64,000 nucleotides of DNA from Megascapheus bottae (Eukaryota; Chordata; Mammalia; Rodentia; Geomyidae). Numbering within the stretch: position 1 is the stretch's first letter; every line of letters starts with the position of its first letter. The stretch is from the NCBI GenBank assembly GCA_024803745.1, contig JANJXV010000152.1:62001-126000 (forward strand). The letters run 5' to 3'. The notes below the pieces were generated by a model, which saw only the letters and a list, made by a program, of their open reading frames with translations, had not been told where the DNA came from and ran no database searches. This document shows, piece after piece, positions 47,265-56,719 of this stretch. A program made the translations under genes and the position numbers.

Positions 47265-47338
47265 GAAAGTATAGCTCTGTTGGTAGAGTGCTAGACAATG
47301 AGGGAAAGGAGAAAGTACTGAGTTTAAGTTCCAGTCGT
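47265..47338 (+). repeat. ID-like SINE unit
   Basis: 'agctctgttggtagagtgct' and 'gagtttaagttccagtcg'. Its tail opens into the purine tract. Confidence 0.75.
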
Positions 47339-47942
47339 GGAGAGAAAAGGAAAGGAAAAGAAAAAAAAGAAAAGGAGGAAGGGATGAAGGGAAGGAAGGA
47401 AGATAGAAAGGAAGCAAGATAGGAAGGAAGGGAGACAAGGAATGAGAAAGAAAGTAAAGGAAGAAATAGGAAGGAGAGGAAAACGGAGAGAGAGAAAGGG
47501 AAGGAAGAGAGAGAGGAAGGAAGGAAGAAGGAAGGAAGGGAGAAATAAGAAGAGAAAGGAAAGAAAGATCAAAGGAAGGAAAGAGAATGAAAAATGAAGA
47601 AAGAAAGAGAAAAGGAAAAGGGAAGAAAGAAAGAAAATGGAGGGAAAGGGGAGGGAAGAGAGGAAGGGAAGGTGGAAGGAAGAAGGAAGAAAGGAAGGTA
47701 AGGAAAGAGGGAGAGAGAGGGAGAGCAAGAGAGAAAGGAAAGGAAGAAACAAAAAGGAAGGAACAAAGAAGGAAGGAAGGGAAATGAAAGGAAAGAAAAA
47801 TGAATTGAATGAAGAAAAGAGAAAGAGAAATGAAGAAAGAAAGGAAGAAAAGAGAGAAGAAAGAAAAAAGAAAATGAAAGGAAGGGGAGAGGAAGAAGAG
47901 AGGGAAGAAGGAAGAAAGGAAGGAAAGAACGAAAAAAGAAAA
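47339..47942. repeat. Polypurine GGAA/GAAA tract, about 600 bases
   Basis: Almost every base of the plus strand is A or G (ggaagg, gaaaga and gggaaa mixtures) with only scattered T or C. The 244-codon and 154-codon frames across it are composition artefacts. Confidence 0.97.
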
Positions 47943-47944
47943 CT

Positions 47945-48207
47945 GTGCTTTGCTATTCAAGATGCTGAGATCAGATTTGAGGATCAAGAGTCCAAATCAG
48001 CCCAGGTACAAAAGCCCTTAAGACTCTCATGTCCCATGAACCACCAGAAAACTGGAAGTGGCACAGTGGCTCAAAGTGGTAGAGTGCTAACCTTGAGCTG
48101 AAGAGCTCAGAGACAGCGTCCAGGCCCAGAGTTCAACTCCCATGACCACCACCAACAACAAAAAGGTTAGTGATAGCACACAAGACCCTAGTTCAAACCC
48201 TAGGACC

Positions 48208-48208
<1 letters not shown>
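47945..48208 (+). repeat. 7SL/ID composite SINE with extra ID tail
   Basis: 'ttgaggatcaagagtccaaa', 'ggcacagtggctcaaagtgg' and a second tail 'gaccctagttcaaaccctag' that runs into CA. Confidence 0.88.

Positions 48209-48269
<61 letters not shown>
48209..48269. repeat. (AC)n microsatellite
   Basis: About 30 AC units. Confidence 0.97.
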
Positions 48270-48273
<4 letters not shown>

Positions 48274-48274
48274 T

Positions 48275-48378
48275 TGGTAAAAGGATTGTGCAGGAACTAT
48301 TTCTCCCCTGGTATCAGACCCTACAAAACCTTGAACTCATGTCTGAGACGTTCCCCCTTTCCTATATGTTCAGTTTTT
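48275..48378 (+). repeat. CA-linked repeat unit, copy A
   Basis: 'tcagaccctacaaaaccttg' with the preceding 'gcaggaactatttctcccct'. An inverted copy, also next to the CA/TG array, lies at 52026-52125. Family unknown. Confidence 0.65.
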
Positions 48379-48424
48379 TAAAATGGAGAAATCTCAATAA
48401 ACTCAATAAAAGACATCTACCACA

Positions 48425-48662
48425 TCCCACCGACCAGTGGTCATGCCTGTTATCCTAGCTACTCAGGAGGCTGAGATCTGAGGGTCATGGTTATAAGTTA
48501 CTCTGGGCAGAAAAGATCATCAGCCTCTTATGTGCAAATAACCACACAAAAACCAGAAGGTGAGGTGTGGTTTAAGTAATAAAAAATCAGCCTTGAGTGA
48601 AAAAGCAAAGGAGCTCAGGCTCAGGCCTGAGTTCAAGCCACATGACCAGCACAAATGATTTT
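48425..48662 (+). repeat. 7SL/ID composite SINE
   Basis: 'ttatcctagctactcaggag' and 'cagccttgagtgaaaaagca'. Confidence 0.9.
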
Positions 48663-48682
48663 TTAAAATTTCTCTTTAGATT

Positions 48683-48872
48683 GGGGCTGAGAGTTTGTCC
48701 TAGTGGTAGAGTGCTTGCCTAGCATGCACAAAGACCCAGATTTGATTCCTCGGTACCACATATAGACAAAAGCCAGAAGTGGTGCTGAGGCCCAAGTGGT
48801 AGAACTCTAGCCTTGAGAAAGCCCAAGGACAGTGCTCAGGCCCTGAGCTCAAGATCAAGACTGGCAAAAAAT
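48683..48872 (+). repeat. Dimeric ID-like SINE, well preserved
   Basis: 'tgtcctagtggtagagtgct', 'ccagaagtggtgctgaggcc' and 'aagatcaagactggcaaaaa'. Confidence 0.94.
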
Positions 48873-49147
48873 TTTTTCCTTTATATTAATTTGAATTCTG
48901 TCATTCTGAAGCACATGTATTCTACCAACAGCATAGAAATTACTTAAATTTGTCTTCATTTCCAAATCCAACAGATATTCACTAACTAATTTTGAGTAAG
49001 TTATTTGCAGATGCCAAAAATGTAAAAGTAAATTTGAACTCAAATCTCATTCCCAAAGCCTACCAAACTTTTTCTGATCTAAAAATGGCATTTTTTCAGC
49101 TATAAAGAAATGCATACATTATTCCTTTTTATATAAAAAGATAGGGG

Positions 49148-49372
49148 AGGGGGGATACTGGGCTTGATCTCTGAGGCTTGAGCTAAGGGCCGGAAGACTG
49201 TCTGCTCAAGTCTGGAACTCTACCACTTGATCCGCAGCTCCTGTTCCATCTTTTTTAGTGCTGAAATGGAGATAATGAGTCCCACAAACTTTCTTGCCAG
49301 GGCTGGTGTTGAAACACAATTCTCAGATTACAGCCTCCTGATATTACCAGTGTGAGCCACTGAGCCTGGCAG
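49148..49372 (-). repeat. 7SL/ID composite SINE, antisense
   Basis: 'gcttgagctaagggccggaa', 'ctaccacttgatccgcagct' and 'cagcctcctgatattaccag'. Confidence 0.85.
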
Positions 49373-49384
49373 TGGTGGGTGTCT

Positions 49385-51745
49385 TTTTTTTCTTTTTCTG
49401 TATATTTCTATTGTAATTAATAGAAGGGTTACATTATATTTACCAGATAGAAGGCACATTACTTCACAAACATTGATACCCTTTATCATGACATGGTCCC
49501 CATTTCCCTTCCCCCACACCCCGTTCATCTTGATTTCCCCCCTTCCCTATCAAATTTCAATTAACCAATTAAGCATATATAAAATATATCAGGAAACAAG
49601 GTAAAATATTGTAACAATATGAGATAACTAAGGGACAGCAAAGGAGATGAGGGATAACATAGTACAGTAAGGCCAACAATCACTCATTATATGACTTTTG
49701 TTTCCTTATCCTGGTGGTCCTCACATTTAGAATCATACTATATGGCCTTATGTATCTGGATTTTGTTCTATTGTGAATCTCTGCTAGGAGACCCCAATGA
49801 TTATGCAAATGAGGGAAACCATTGAGCCTATGTTTCTTTGAGTCTGGCTTACTTCACTTAATATGATTTTTTCTAAGCCTTTCCATTTCCTTACAAAGGA
49901 GACAATGTCATTCTTTTTGACAGCAGCATAGAATTCCATTCTGTACAAATACCACATCTTGCTGATCCACTCATCAATGAGGGACATCTGGGTTGGTTCC
50001 ATATCTTTGCTATGGTAAATAGTGCTGCAATGAACATCGTTGTGCTAGTGGTTTTAGTATGTTCTTGTTTCTGGACGATTGGGTAAATTCCAAGTAGTGG
50101 AATTGCTGGATCATAGGGAAGTTCTATGTTTAGTCTTTTGAGGAACTGCCATACTGCTTTCAATAGTGGTTGAAAGAGTTTGCACTCCCACCAACAGTGT
50201 AGTAGGGATCCCTCCTGACCACATCCTCTCCAGCATCTGTTGTTGTTAGATTTCTTGATCCTGGCCATTCTAACTGGAGTGAGGTGGAACCTTAGAGTGG
50301 TTTTGATTTGCATTTCTTTTATGGCCAGAGATGTGGAGCATTTCTTCATGGGTCTATAGGCCATTTTTATTTCTTCTTCAAAGAAGACTCTCTTTAAGTC
50401 TTTGGCTCATCTTTTAATGGGATGGTTGTTACTTTGGAGATTAGTTTTGGAGTGATTCAATTTTTGGAGCTGTTGATATATTGTAGATATGAGAACTTTG
50501 TCAATTGTATGGTTAATGAAGATCTTCTCCCATTCTGTAGCCTTTGTGGTTAAGTTGCTAGCTATGTCCCTTGCCATACAGAAGCACTGCAGTTTAATGC
50601 AGTCTCATTTATCCAGACTCTCTCTGATTTGTTGTGTTTCTTGATACTTCTTAAGGAATTTCGACCTGTGCCAAGGAGACATATTGTATCTCCTATTCCT
50701 TCTTGTAAAGTTCTCAGTGTGTCAGCTTTTACCTCCAGGTCTTTGATCCATTTGGAGTTAATCCTAATGCAGGGTGACAAAGAAAGATCCAACTTCAGTT
50801 TTCTGCAGGTACTGAACCAGTTCTGCCAGCACCATTTGTTGAAGAGGCTGTCTTTCTTCCATTCTATTTTTTTGCTCCCTTATCAAAGATTACGTGGCCA
50901 TAGGTCTGTGGTTTAACATCTGGGACCTCAGTTCTATTCCATTGGTCTTTAGGACTGTTCTTGTGCAGTACCAAGCTGTTTTGGTTAATATAGCTCTGTA
51001 ATAGAGTCTAAAAGTTGCTATTGAAATTCTTCCTGTGCTGCTCTTTTTGCTAAGAAGTGTTTTTGCTATATGGGGTCTTTTATTATTCCATATGAAATTT
51101 TGGATTGCCTCTTCTAATTCTTTAAAGAATGACATTAGGATATTTATGGGTATTGAGTTGAATTTGTAGATAGCCATTGGCCAGATTACCATTTTCACTA
51201 TGTTGATTCTTTCAATCCAAGAGCCTGGGAGGTTTTTACATTTCCTCAGTTCTGCTTTAATTACCTTTTTCAGCGTTTTAATGGTTTCATCAAAAAGGTC
51301 CTTTACATTCTTAGTTAAGGTAATTCCTAGGTTCTTTATTTTCTTTGAGGCTATTGCAAAAGGATTTGCTTTACCAATTGTTGCCTCGTGACTCTCACTG
51401 TTGGCATATAGGAAGGCAGTTGATTTTTGAGTGTTAATTTTATAATCTGCTACCTTGCCAAAGTTTTGAATCAGCTTAGGGAGCTTTGGAGTAGAGTCTA
51501 TAGGGTTCTTTTAATGCAGAATCATGTAATTTGCAAATAGGGAAAGTTTCACTTCTTTTCCTATTTGGATCCCCTTTATGCTTCCTTCTTGCCTTATTGC
51601 TCTGGCTAAGAATTCTCATGCTATGTTAAGAGGAGTGGAGAGAGTGGGCATCCTTGTCTTCTTCCTGATTTTATAGGGAATAGGTTTAGCCTTTTTCCAT
51701 TAAGTATAATGCTAGCTGTGGGTTTGTCATACACAGCCTTTTTTT
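49385..51745 (-). mobile_element. LINE-1, about 2.4 kb, antisense, 5'-truncated in ORF2 RT
   Basis: The longest L1 in the window. On the minus strand it runs from inside ORF2 RT to the 3' end, finishing at the T-rich stretch at 49386-49400. The RT catalytic box (near 51520) reads A-N-Y where the family has A-D-D. The thumb-side segment LKNPID is recognisable around 51490, then ILMSFFKELEEAIQNFIWNN (near 51110) and the C-terminal domain [20 protein letters not shown] (50364 down to 49891). Several frame breaks and stops make it inactive. No target duplication is evident. Confidence 0.93.
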
Positions 51746-51795
51746 ATCTTTTAATGAGCATTTTAGCAGATTTCCATATTTTAAATAACTGAACA

Positions 51796-51992
51796 TAGGG
51801 CCAAGTGTTTAGCCTACTGAAAGAGGGCTTGCCTAGCGGGTATGGAGTCCCTAGTTCAATTCCTTGGTACAACATACATAGAAAAAAGCTGGAAGTGGTG
51901 CTGAGGCTCAAGTGATAGAGCTCTAGCCCTTGAGAAAAATCCAAGGACAGTACCCAGGTTCTGAGCACAAGCCCAGGACAAGCAAAAGAAAA
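51796..51992 (+). repeat. Dimeric ID-like SINE
   Basis: 'tgtttagcctactgaaagag' and 'gtggtgctgaggctcaagtg', ending 'caagcccaggacaagc'. Confidence 0.9.
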
Positions 51993-52025
51993 ACAAGAGC
52001 AACAAAAAACCCCAAACATATTGGA

Positions 52026-52126
52026 GAGGCCTGGGGGAGGGTTCAGATATGAATTTAGGGTTTTATGGGGTCTGAAAACCATGGGGGAAATAGCTCCTTC
52101 ACAAGGTTTTTTACCAGTCTTTGTGT

Positions 52127-52176
<50 letters not shown>

Positions 52177-52225
52177 ACTAAGCACAGGCATGAGTCACTG
52201 GCACCTGGCTCCACCCACACCTTTC
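52026..52225 (-). repeat. CA-linked repeat unit, copy B, inverted, with (TG)n and SINE end
   Basis: 'gggttttatggggtctgaaa' at 52057 is the reverse complement of copy A at 48.3 kb. The TG array (52126-52173) and an antisense 7SL-like end ('aggcatgagtcactggcacc') follow. Confidence 0.7.
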
Positions 52226-52289
52226 TTGTGTCAGATTTCTAGTATTTATTTTTTGGACTATGAGTTATCTTTTCCTAAGAAATTACACC

Positions 52290-52444
52290 ATTGGATTGGA
52301 TGCCAGTGGCTCCTGCCCTTCATCCCAGCTATTCAGGATGCAGAGATTTGTGGACGATGGTTCAAAGACAGCCTGGGCAGGAATGTTCATAAGACTCTTT
52401 ATCGTTAATAATAATAATAATTTCAATAACAAAACAGAAAAAAG
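52290..52444 (+). repeat. 7SL/ID composite SINE interrupted by the provirus
   Basis: The head 'tcatcccagctattcaggat' and the 'aagactctttatcgtt' segment are followed by 'aacaaaacagaaaaaag', where the SINE should read into its ID-like tail. Instead the LTR begins at 52445. Tail-like text ('gctctagcc', 'gttcaagccccaggactgg') reappears at 61629-61675 on the other side of the provirus. Confidence 0.65.
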
Positions 52445-54190
52445 TGCCCTGGCCCAAGGGGTTTGTTCAACTAGGACCTGGGAAGAGAAGGACAGACAAA
52501 TGGAGGGGCAGGAGACACAAAGAAGGAGAGGAAGTCAGAAAGTTTGATTAAGCTCTCATTCATTGAAGGTTGCAGTACAGTTTTTATAATACTTTAGGAG
52601 GTGGGGAATTTCCAAACTTTACAGGAAGGAATAGGAGATACACTAGGCCTCCTTGTCACAGGACGAAACTTTCTTAATAAGGACCAAGAATCACAACAAT
52701 TCAGAGAAAGGTTGGATAAGTGGGACTGCATTAAACTGCAGAGCTTTTGTATGGCAAAGGACATAGCTAGTAAACTAATCAGGAAGCCTACAGAGTGGGA
52801 GAAGATCTTCACCAACCAAACAATGGACAAAGGCCTCATATCTAAAATATATCAACTCAAAAAATTGAATCACTCCAAAACTAACCTCCAAAGTAACAAC
52901 CATCCCGTTAAAAAATGGGCCAAAGACTTAAAGAGAGTCTTCTCTGAAGAAGAAACAAAAATGGCCTATAGACACATGAAGAAATGCTCCACATCTCTGG
53001 TCATAAAAGAAATTCAAATCAAAACAACTCTAAGATTCCACCTCACTCCAGCTAGAATGGCCAGGATCAGGAAAACGAATGACAACACATGCTGGAGGGG
53101 ATGTGGCCAGGAGGGATCACAAGTACACTGTTAGTGGGAGTGCAAACTCGTTCAACCACTATGGAAAGCAGTGTGGCAGTGCCTCAAAAGGCTAAACATA
53201 GAACTCCCCTATGACCCAGCAATTCCACTACTTGGAATTTACCCAACCACCCAGAAACAAGGACATACTAAACCCATGAGCACAACAATGTTCATTGCAG
53301 CACTATTCACCATAGCAAAGATATGGAACCAACCTAGATGTCCCTCAGTTGATGAGTGGATCAACAAGTTGTGGTATTTGTACACAATGGAATTCTATGC
53401 TGCTGTCAGAAAGAATGACATTGCCCCATTTGTTAGGAAATGGAAAGACTTAGAAAAAATCATATTAAGTGAAGTAAGCCAGACTCAAAGGAACTTAGGC
53501 TCAATGGTTTCCCTCATTCGTCATAATCAGTAGAAACCTTGGGCTCTACTAGCAGAGATTTGCAATAGAGCAAAATCTTGATACATAAGGACATATAATG
53601 TGAAGCTAATTGGAAGGACCTCCAAGATAGTGAAACAAAAGCCATATAATGAATGATTGTTGTCCTTAATGTACTATGTTGTCTCTCATCTCCTTTCCTG
53701 TCCCTTGGTTATCTCATATTGTTATAGTATCTCACTTTGATATCTGATATATTGAATTTATTTGTATTTGGATATTTGAAATTTGATAGGGAAGGGGGGA
53801 AAACCAAGACGGGTGGGGGGTGTGGGGGTTGACGAAACGGGTACCAAGACATGTGAAAGGGTATCAATGTATGTGAATTAATGCACCTTCTATCTGGCAA
53901 ATATCATGTAACCCTTTTACTAATTACAATAAAAAAATAAGTAAAAAAAAAAACAAAAAAAAACAAAAATGAGGAATTCATGGCTATGAAGCCATGGCAA
54001 CGATTGTTCAATTGTGGCAATGAAGTCAACGATTATTCAGTTGTGGTAATGTCAAACCGCAGGAGGTATTGCCTGACTTCTGAGAACTCATTGACTAACA
54101 GAAATTATGTGGATGGCTGAGTTGACTAACTAGAAAACAGAACTTATTTGGATGGCTGAGAAGGTATTTCCTTTCCTGCCGGTCCCGTCA
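52445..54190 (-). repeat. Proviral 3' LTR split by a LINE-1
   Basis: LTR parts at 52445-52611 and 53961-54190 align with the two ends of the 5' LTR. Between them lies an L1. Compared with the 5' LTR, about 20 bases at the junction are missing, and a tandem duplication of a 31-39 base unit has arisen at 54091-54160. Confidence 0.9.
52612..53960 (+). mobile_element. LINE-1 3' part inserted in the proviral 3' LTR
   Basis: A relatively young L1. ORF2 C-terminal codons are open from 52601 to 53533 except for one in-frame TAG at 53132 (TGG, Trp, in the copy near 50.2 kb). Segments include [38 protein letters not shown] and MEFYAAVRKNDIAPFVRKWK. The 3'UTR has the G-rich tract (gggaaggggggaaaacc) and ends 'attacaataaaaaaataag' with a long A-rich tail. 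No endonuclease or RT core. No target-site duplication is visible. Confidence 0.93.
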
Positions 54191-54221
54191 TCTCCTCTCT
54201 TTTTCTTTTATTTTTTTCCAG
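54191..54221 (-). other. Polypurine tract of the provirus
   Basis: Directly inside the 3' LTR border the plus strand is T/C-rich (tctcctctctttttctttta), so the minus strand is the purine run that primes plus-strand DNA synthesis. One or two non-purine bases interrupt it. Confidence 0.8.
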
Positions 54222-54439
54222 GCATGGTGAAGAGTAGTTCTGTCCTATGGGGGGACAGTGGGCATTAACCAGGAGAGGGAAACAGAGGCCTGATCCCCCT
54301 GCTTTATGGGTGACTCCTTTTTGGGGGAGAGGATGTTTGTCACCAAGCTCTATGAAATGAGGAATGCTTCTCAGGGAGCCCAGAGGTACGGTTGTCTCTC
54401 CTCTGCGATGCTTTGCTCTGCACCCTTTCACTGGTGCCC

Positions 54440-55174
54440 ACACCATTAGGCGAGCATGATTCTGGGTGTCATGTTTTCTCTGAAGAGATTACTTCACTTG
54501 TAGGCTCATCTATCCCCTGGTCTATCGGGTCCAATCGATAGTAGTGAACCTGAATAGGCTTGACTACAAGAGCATCAATTTGTTGTCGTATGAATCTTGT
54601 GATTCAGTTGAAAGCCCAAGGTCCAAAGGCTAGTAACAATAGGAGTCCCACAAGGGGCCCTAATATAGAAGGGAGGAGAGTGGTAAGCCATGGGAAAGTC
54701 AAAAACCAACTCTGAAACCATCCTTCTTCTTGCTCTGTTTTTTGCGCTTTTCTAGACCTTCCTTGACCTTAGCCATGCTATCTCGAACCACCCCAGTGTG
54801 GTTTGTGTAGAAACAGCATTCTTCCCTTAGGGCTGCACAGAGGCCACCTTGCTGGAGGAATAGAAGGTCTAGTCCTCTGCGATTTTGTAGTACCACTTCA
54901 GAAAGAGAAACCAGAGATTTCCAGAATGGAGGTGTCCCAATGGCTAGGGTATATATATCGGGAAAAAAGGGGGTCACCAGTATTTATCAGAGGTGACTTG
55001 AGAGGAAGACCAGACGACAACTCCTTGTCCACTACTCACCAACCAGGTGACCTTATAGGGTTGGTGGGGATTAAATTGGAGGAACTTAGTTGTTGAGAGG
55101 GTGGTCAGGCTGAGGAGCAGCAGCAGCACATTGAAAGGCACTGTCCTGTGGAGGGAAAAAGAAAACCTTTTCAA
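54440..55174 (-). pseudogene. env: Proviral env with most of the surface subunit deleted; gamma-type TM
   Basis: Env would mediate entry. The frame from 55174 begins with a signal-peptide-like stretch (FNVLLLLLSLTTLSTT) and a short surface-subunit start (NPHQPYKVTWLV). After a stop near 54975 only about ten more surface-type residues remain before the text jumps to the transmembrane subunit: [13 protein letters not shown] (immunosuppressive-type helix, about 54857-54895), then C-A-A-L-R-E-E-C-C (54813-54839), a CX6CC motif. The membrane span is readable after a frameshift (about 54690-54590), with an in-frame stop at its end. The cleavage site and fusion peptide are missing. CX6CC is the hallmark of gammaretrovirus and type D env, in contrast to the beta-type gag and pol. 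Confidence 0.88.
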
Positions 55175-55258
55175 GGGTGAGTGTCCTCTTGGATGGCTGC
55201 AGATGAATCAACCTGCTTGACCAGTCCTTCTGGGAACCATCTAGCAGCACCTTCTTTG

Positions 55259-56110
55259 TTATCGAAGATACAGAGTGACCCCTGACCCCATTATTAATAC
55301 AGGGTCAGATCCACTCCACTTACATGTGAGAGGATACTTCCATAGGACTATGGCAAAGTTTTTATTAGTTTCTGGGTGCCAAAGATGGTCAGCAACTGTT
55401 TTCCTATCTTTGTCCAAGGTAAGGAAGTTAATAACAAACATAGCATGATTGAGAAGATTTTTTGGAGACTCTTTAATCATAGGCAATTCCCCATTCTGTA
55501 GTTTGAGAATAGTATTTTTAACAGTTTGGTGAGCACGTTCAATAATGCCCTGTCCTTGTAGATGATAAGGATGCCAGTAATGTGTTTTATTTGTAGCTGT
55601 GAGCAAAGTGTTGGAAATTTTGACCAGTGTAACCTGGTCCATTATCTGTCTTGATAAATTTTGGTTTTCCTATAGTAGAGAGGCATTGTAAGACATGTGC
55701 AATGACATCCTTAGAGGCTTCACCCATATGTAGGGAGGCAAAGATGAATCCACTGACGGTGTCAATGGTTACATGGATGTATTTGAGTTTTCCAAACTCA
55801 GGCAAATGGATGACATCCACCTGCCAGATCTCATTAGGGATCAGCCCTTGAGGTTTTACTCCAAGGTGGGGGGTAGGCAAAAAGGTGACACAGGCTGAGC
55901 ATTGTTTGGTAATCTGTCTGGCCTGTTCTCCTGTAATTTTGTACATAAGGTGCAGGGTATGAGCATTAAGGTGATGCAAGGAATAAGCTTTGACTGCCTG
56001 ATCGACTCAGCCAAGAACTACAGGTAGAGAAAGCTTAGTCGCAGCATCATCACAAGCATTTCCTTTAGAAGAGGTCCAGGGAGATCAGGGTGGGCCCATA
56101 GGTGACCAAT
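55259..56110 (-). pseudogene. pol: Proviral integrase, broken
   Basis: Integrase joins viral DNA to the host. The N-terminal zinc domain is represented by HHLNAHTLH and CSAC (55980-55880). The catalytic core has WQVDVIHL (first Asp, near 55815), TDNGPGY (second Asp, near 55640) and GIIERAHQTVK (Glu, near 55540). A frameshift near 55610 separates the second and third. The C-terminal part fades near 55260. A stop just before the zinc domain (near 56008) also interrupts it. The SINE at 56127-56316 separates it from RNase H. Confidence 0.92.
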
Positions 56111-56126
56111 AAAAAAGGGTATTTGT

Positions 56127-56316
56127 GGGCCAGGAGTTTGGCCTAGTGGTAGAGTGCTTGTCTAGCGTGCACAACCACTCGGGTTTGAATCCTTGGTACC
56201 ACATACTTAGAAAAAGCCGGAAGTGGTGCTGAGGCTCAAGTCGTAGAGCTCTAGCCCTGAGAAAAATCCAAGGACTGTGCTCAGGCCCTGCGCTTAAGCC
56301 TAGGACTGGCAAAAAC
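56127..56316 (+). mobile_element. Dimeric ID-like SINE inserted between RNase H and integrase
   Basis: Full dimer ('ttggcctagtggtagagtgc', 'tgaggctcaagtcgtagagc', A-rich end) flanked by 'aaagggtatttgt' (56114-56126) and 'aaagggtacttgt' (56317-56329), a 13-base duplication with one mismatch. It is therefore younger than the provirus. Confidence 0.95.
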
Positions 56317-56334
56317 AAAGGGTACTTGTCTAGC

Positions 56335-56680
56335 AAGAATAAGTTGTTGTAGTTGGAGGAAAAGAGAAGCTGCATTAGTGGAAGGCTTCATATAAGGGAC
56401 AGTGTCTAAGAGGGGTACCGCTTGGACAATATAGGCACTATTGGCATAAAGGTTGAAAGGGTGGTGGGAGTATGTAGATAAGACTTGTAAAATAGCATAA
56501 AATTCCACTAATTGGGCAGAATTATAGGAGGTTTGTACAATTGAGGTTTGTTTTTCAGCAACAAAAGAGGCAGTGCCATTGGAAGATCCATCAGTGAATA
56601 TAGTCAAGGCATTGAGGAAGGATGAAGAGAGGTTAGTTAGGGAAGATAAAGGGATGTTGTCTGGCAAAATGAAGAAGTTT
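56335..56680 (-). pseudogene. pol: Proviral RNase H
   Basis: RNase H removes the RNA strand of the hybrid. The first acidic site is visible in TIFTDGSSNGTA (near 56600) and the second in AQLVEFYAIL (near 56495). The third reads N-S-A-Y (codon at 56440-56442) where the family has D-S-x-Y, so the active site is broken. The frame stays open from 56742 to 56281, but its end is inside a SINE. Confidence 0.88.
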
Positions 56681-56719
56681 ATCTGCAGGGTAATGATTAT
56701 CAATTGTGCCAGGAAAGGA

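Noticed and set aside
47253..48101. 244-codon and 154-codon frames, including a Phe/Ser/Leu-rich 'membrane protein'
   Set aside because: Both are composition artefacts of the polypurine tract, in which stop codons are rare in some frames.
55651..55851. Plus-strand frames inside the provirus
   Set aside because: They are antisense to integrase and other pol parts and have no independent support.
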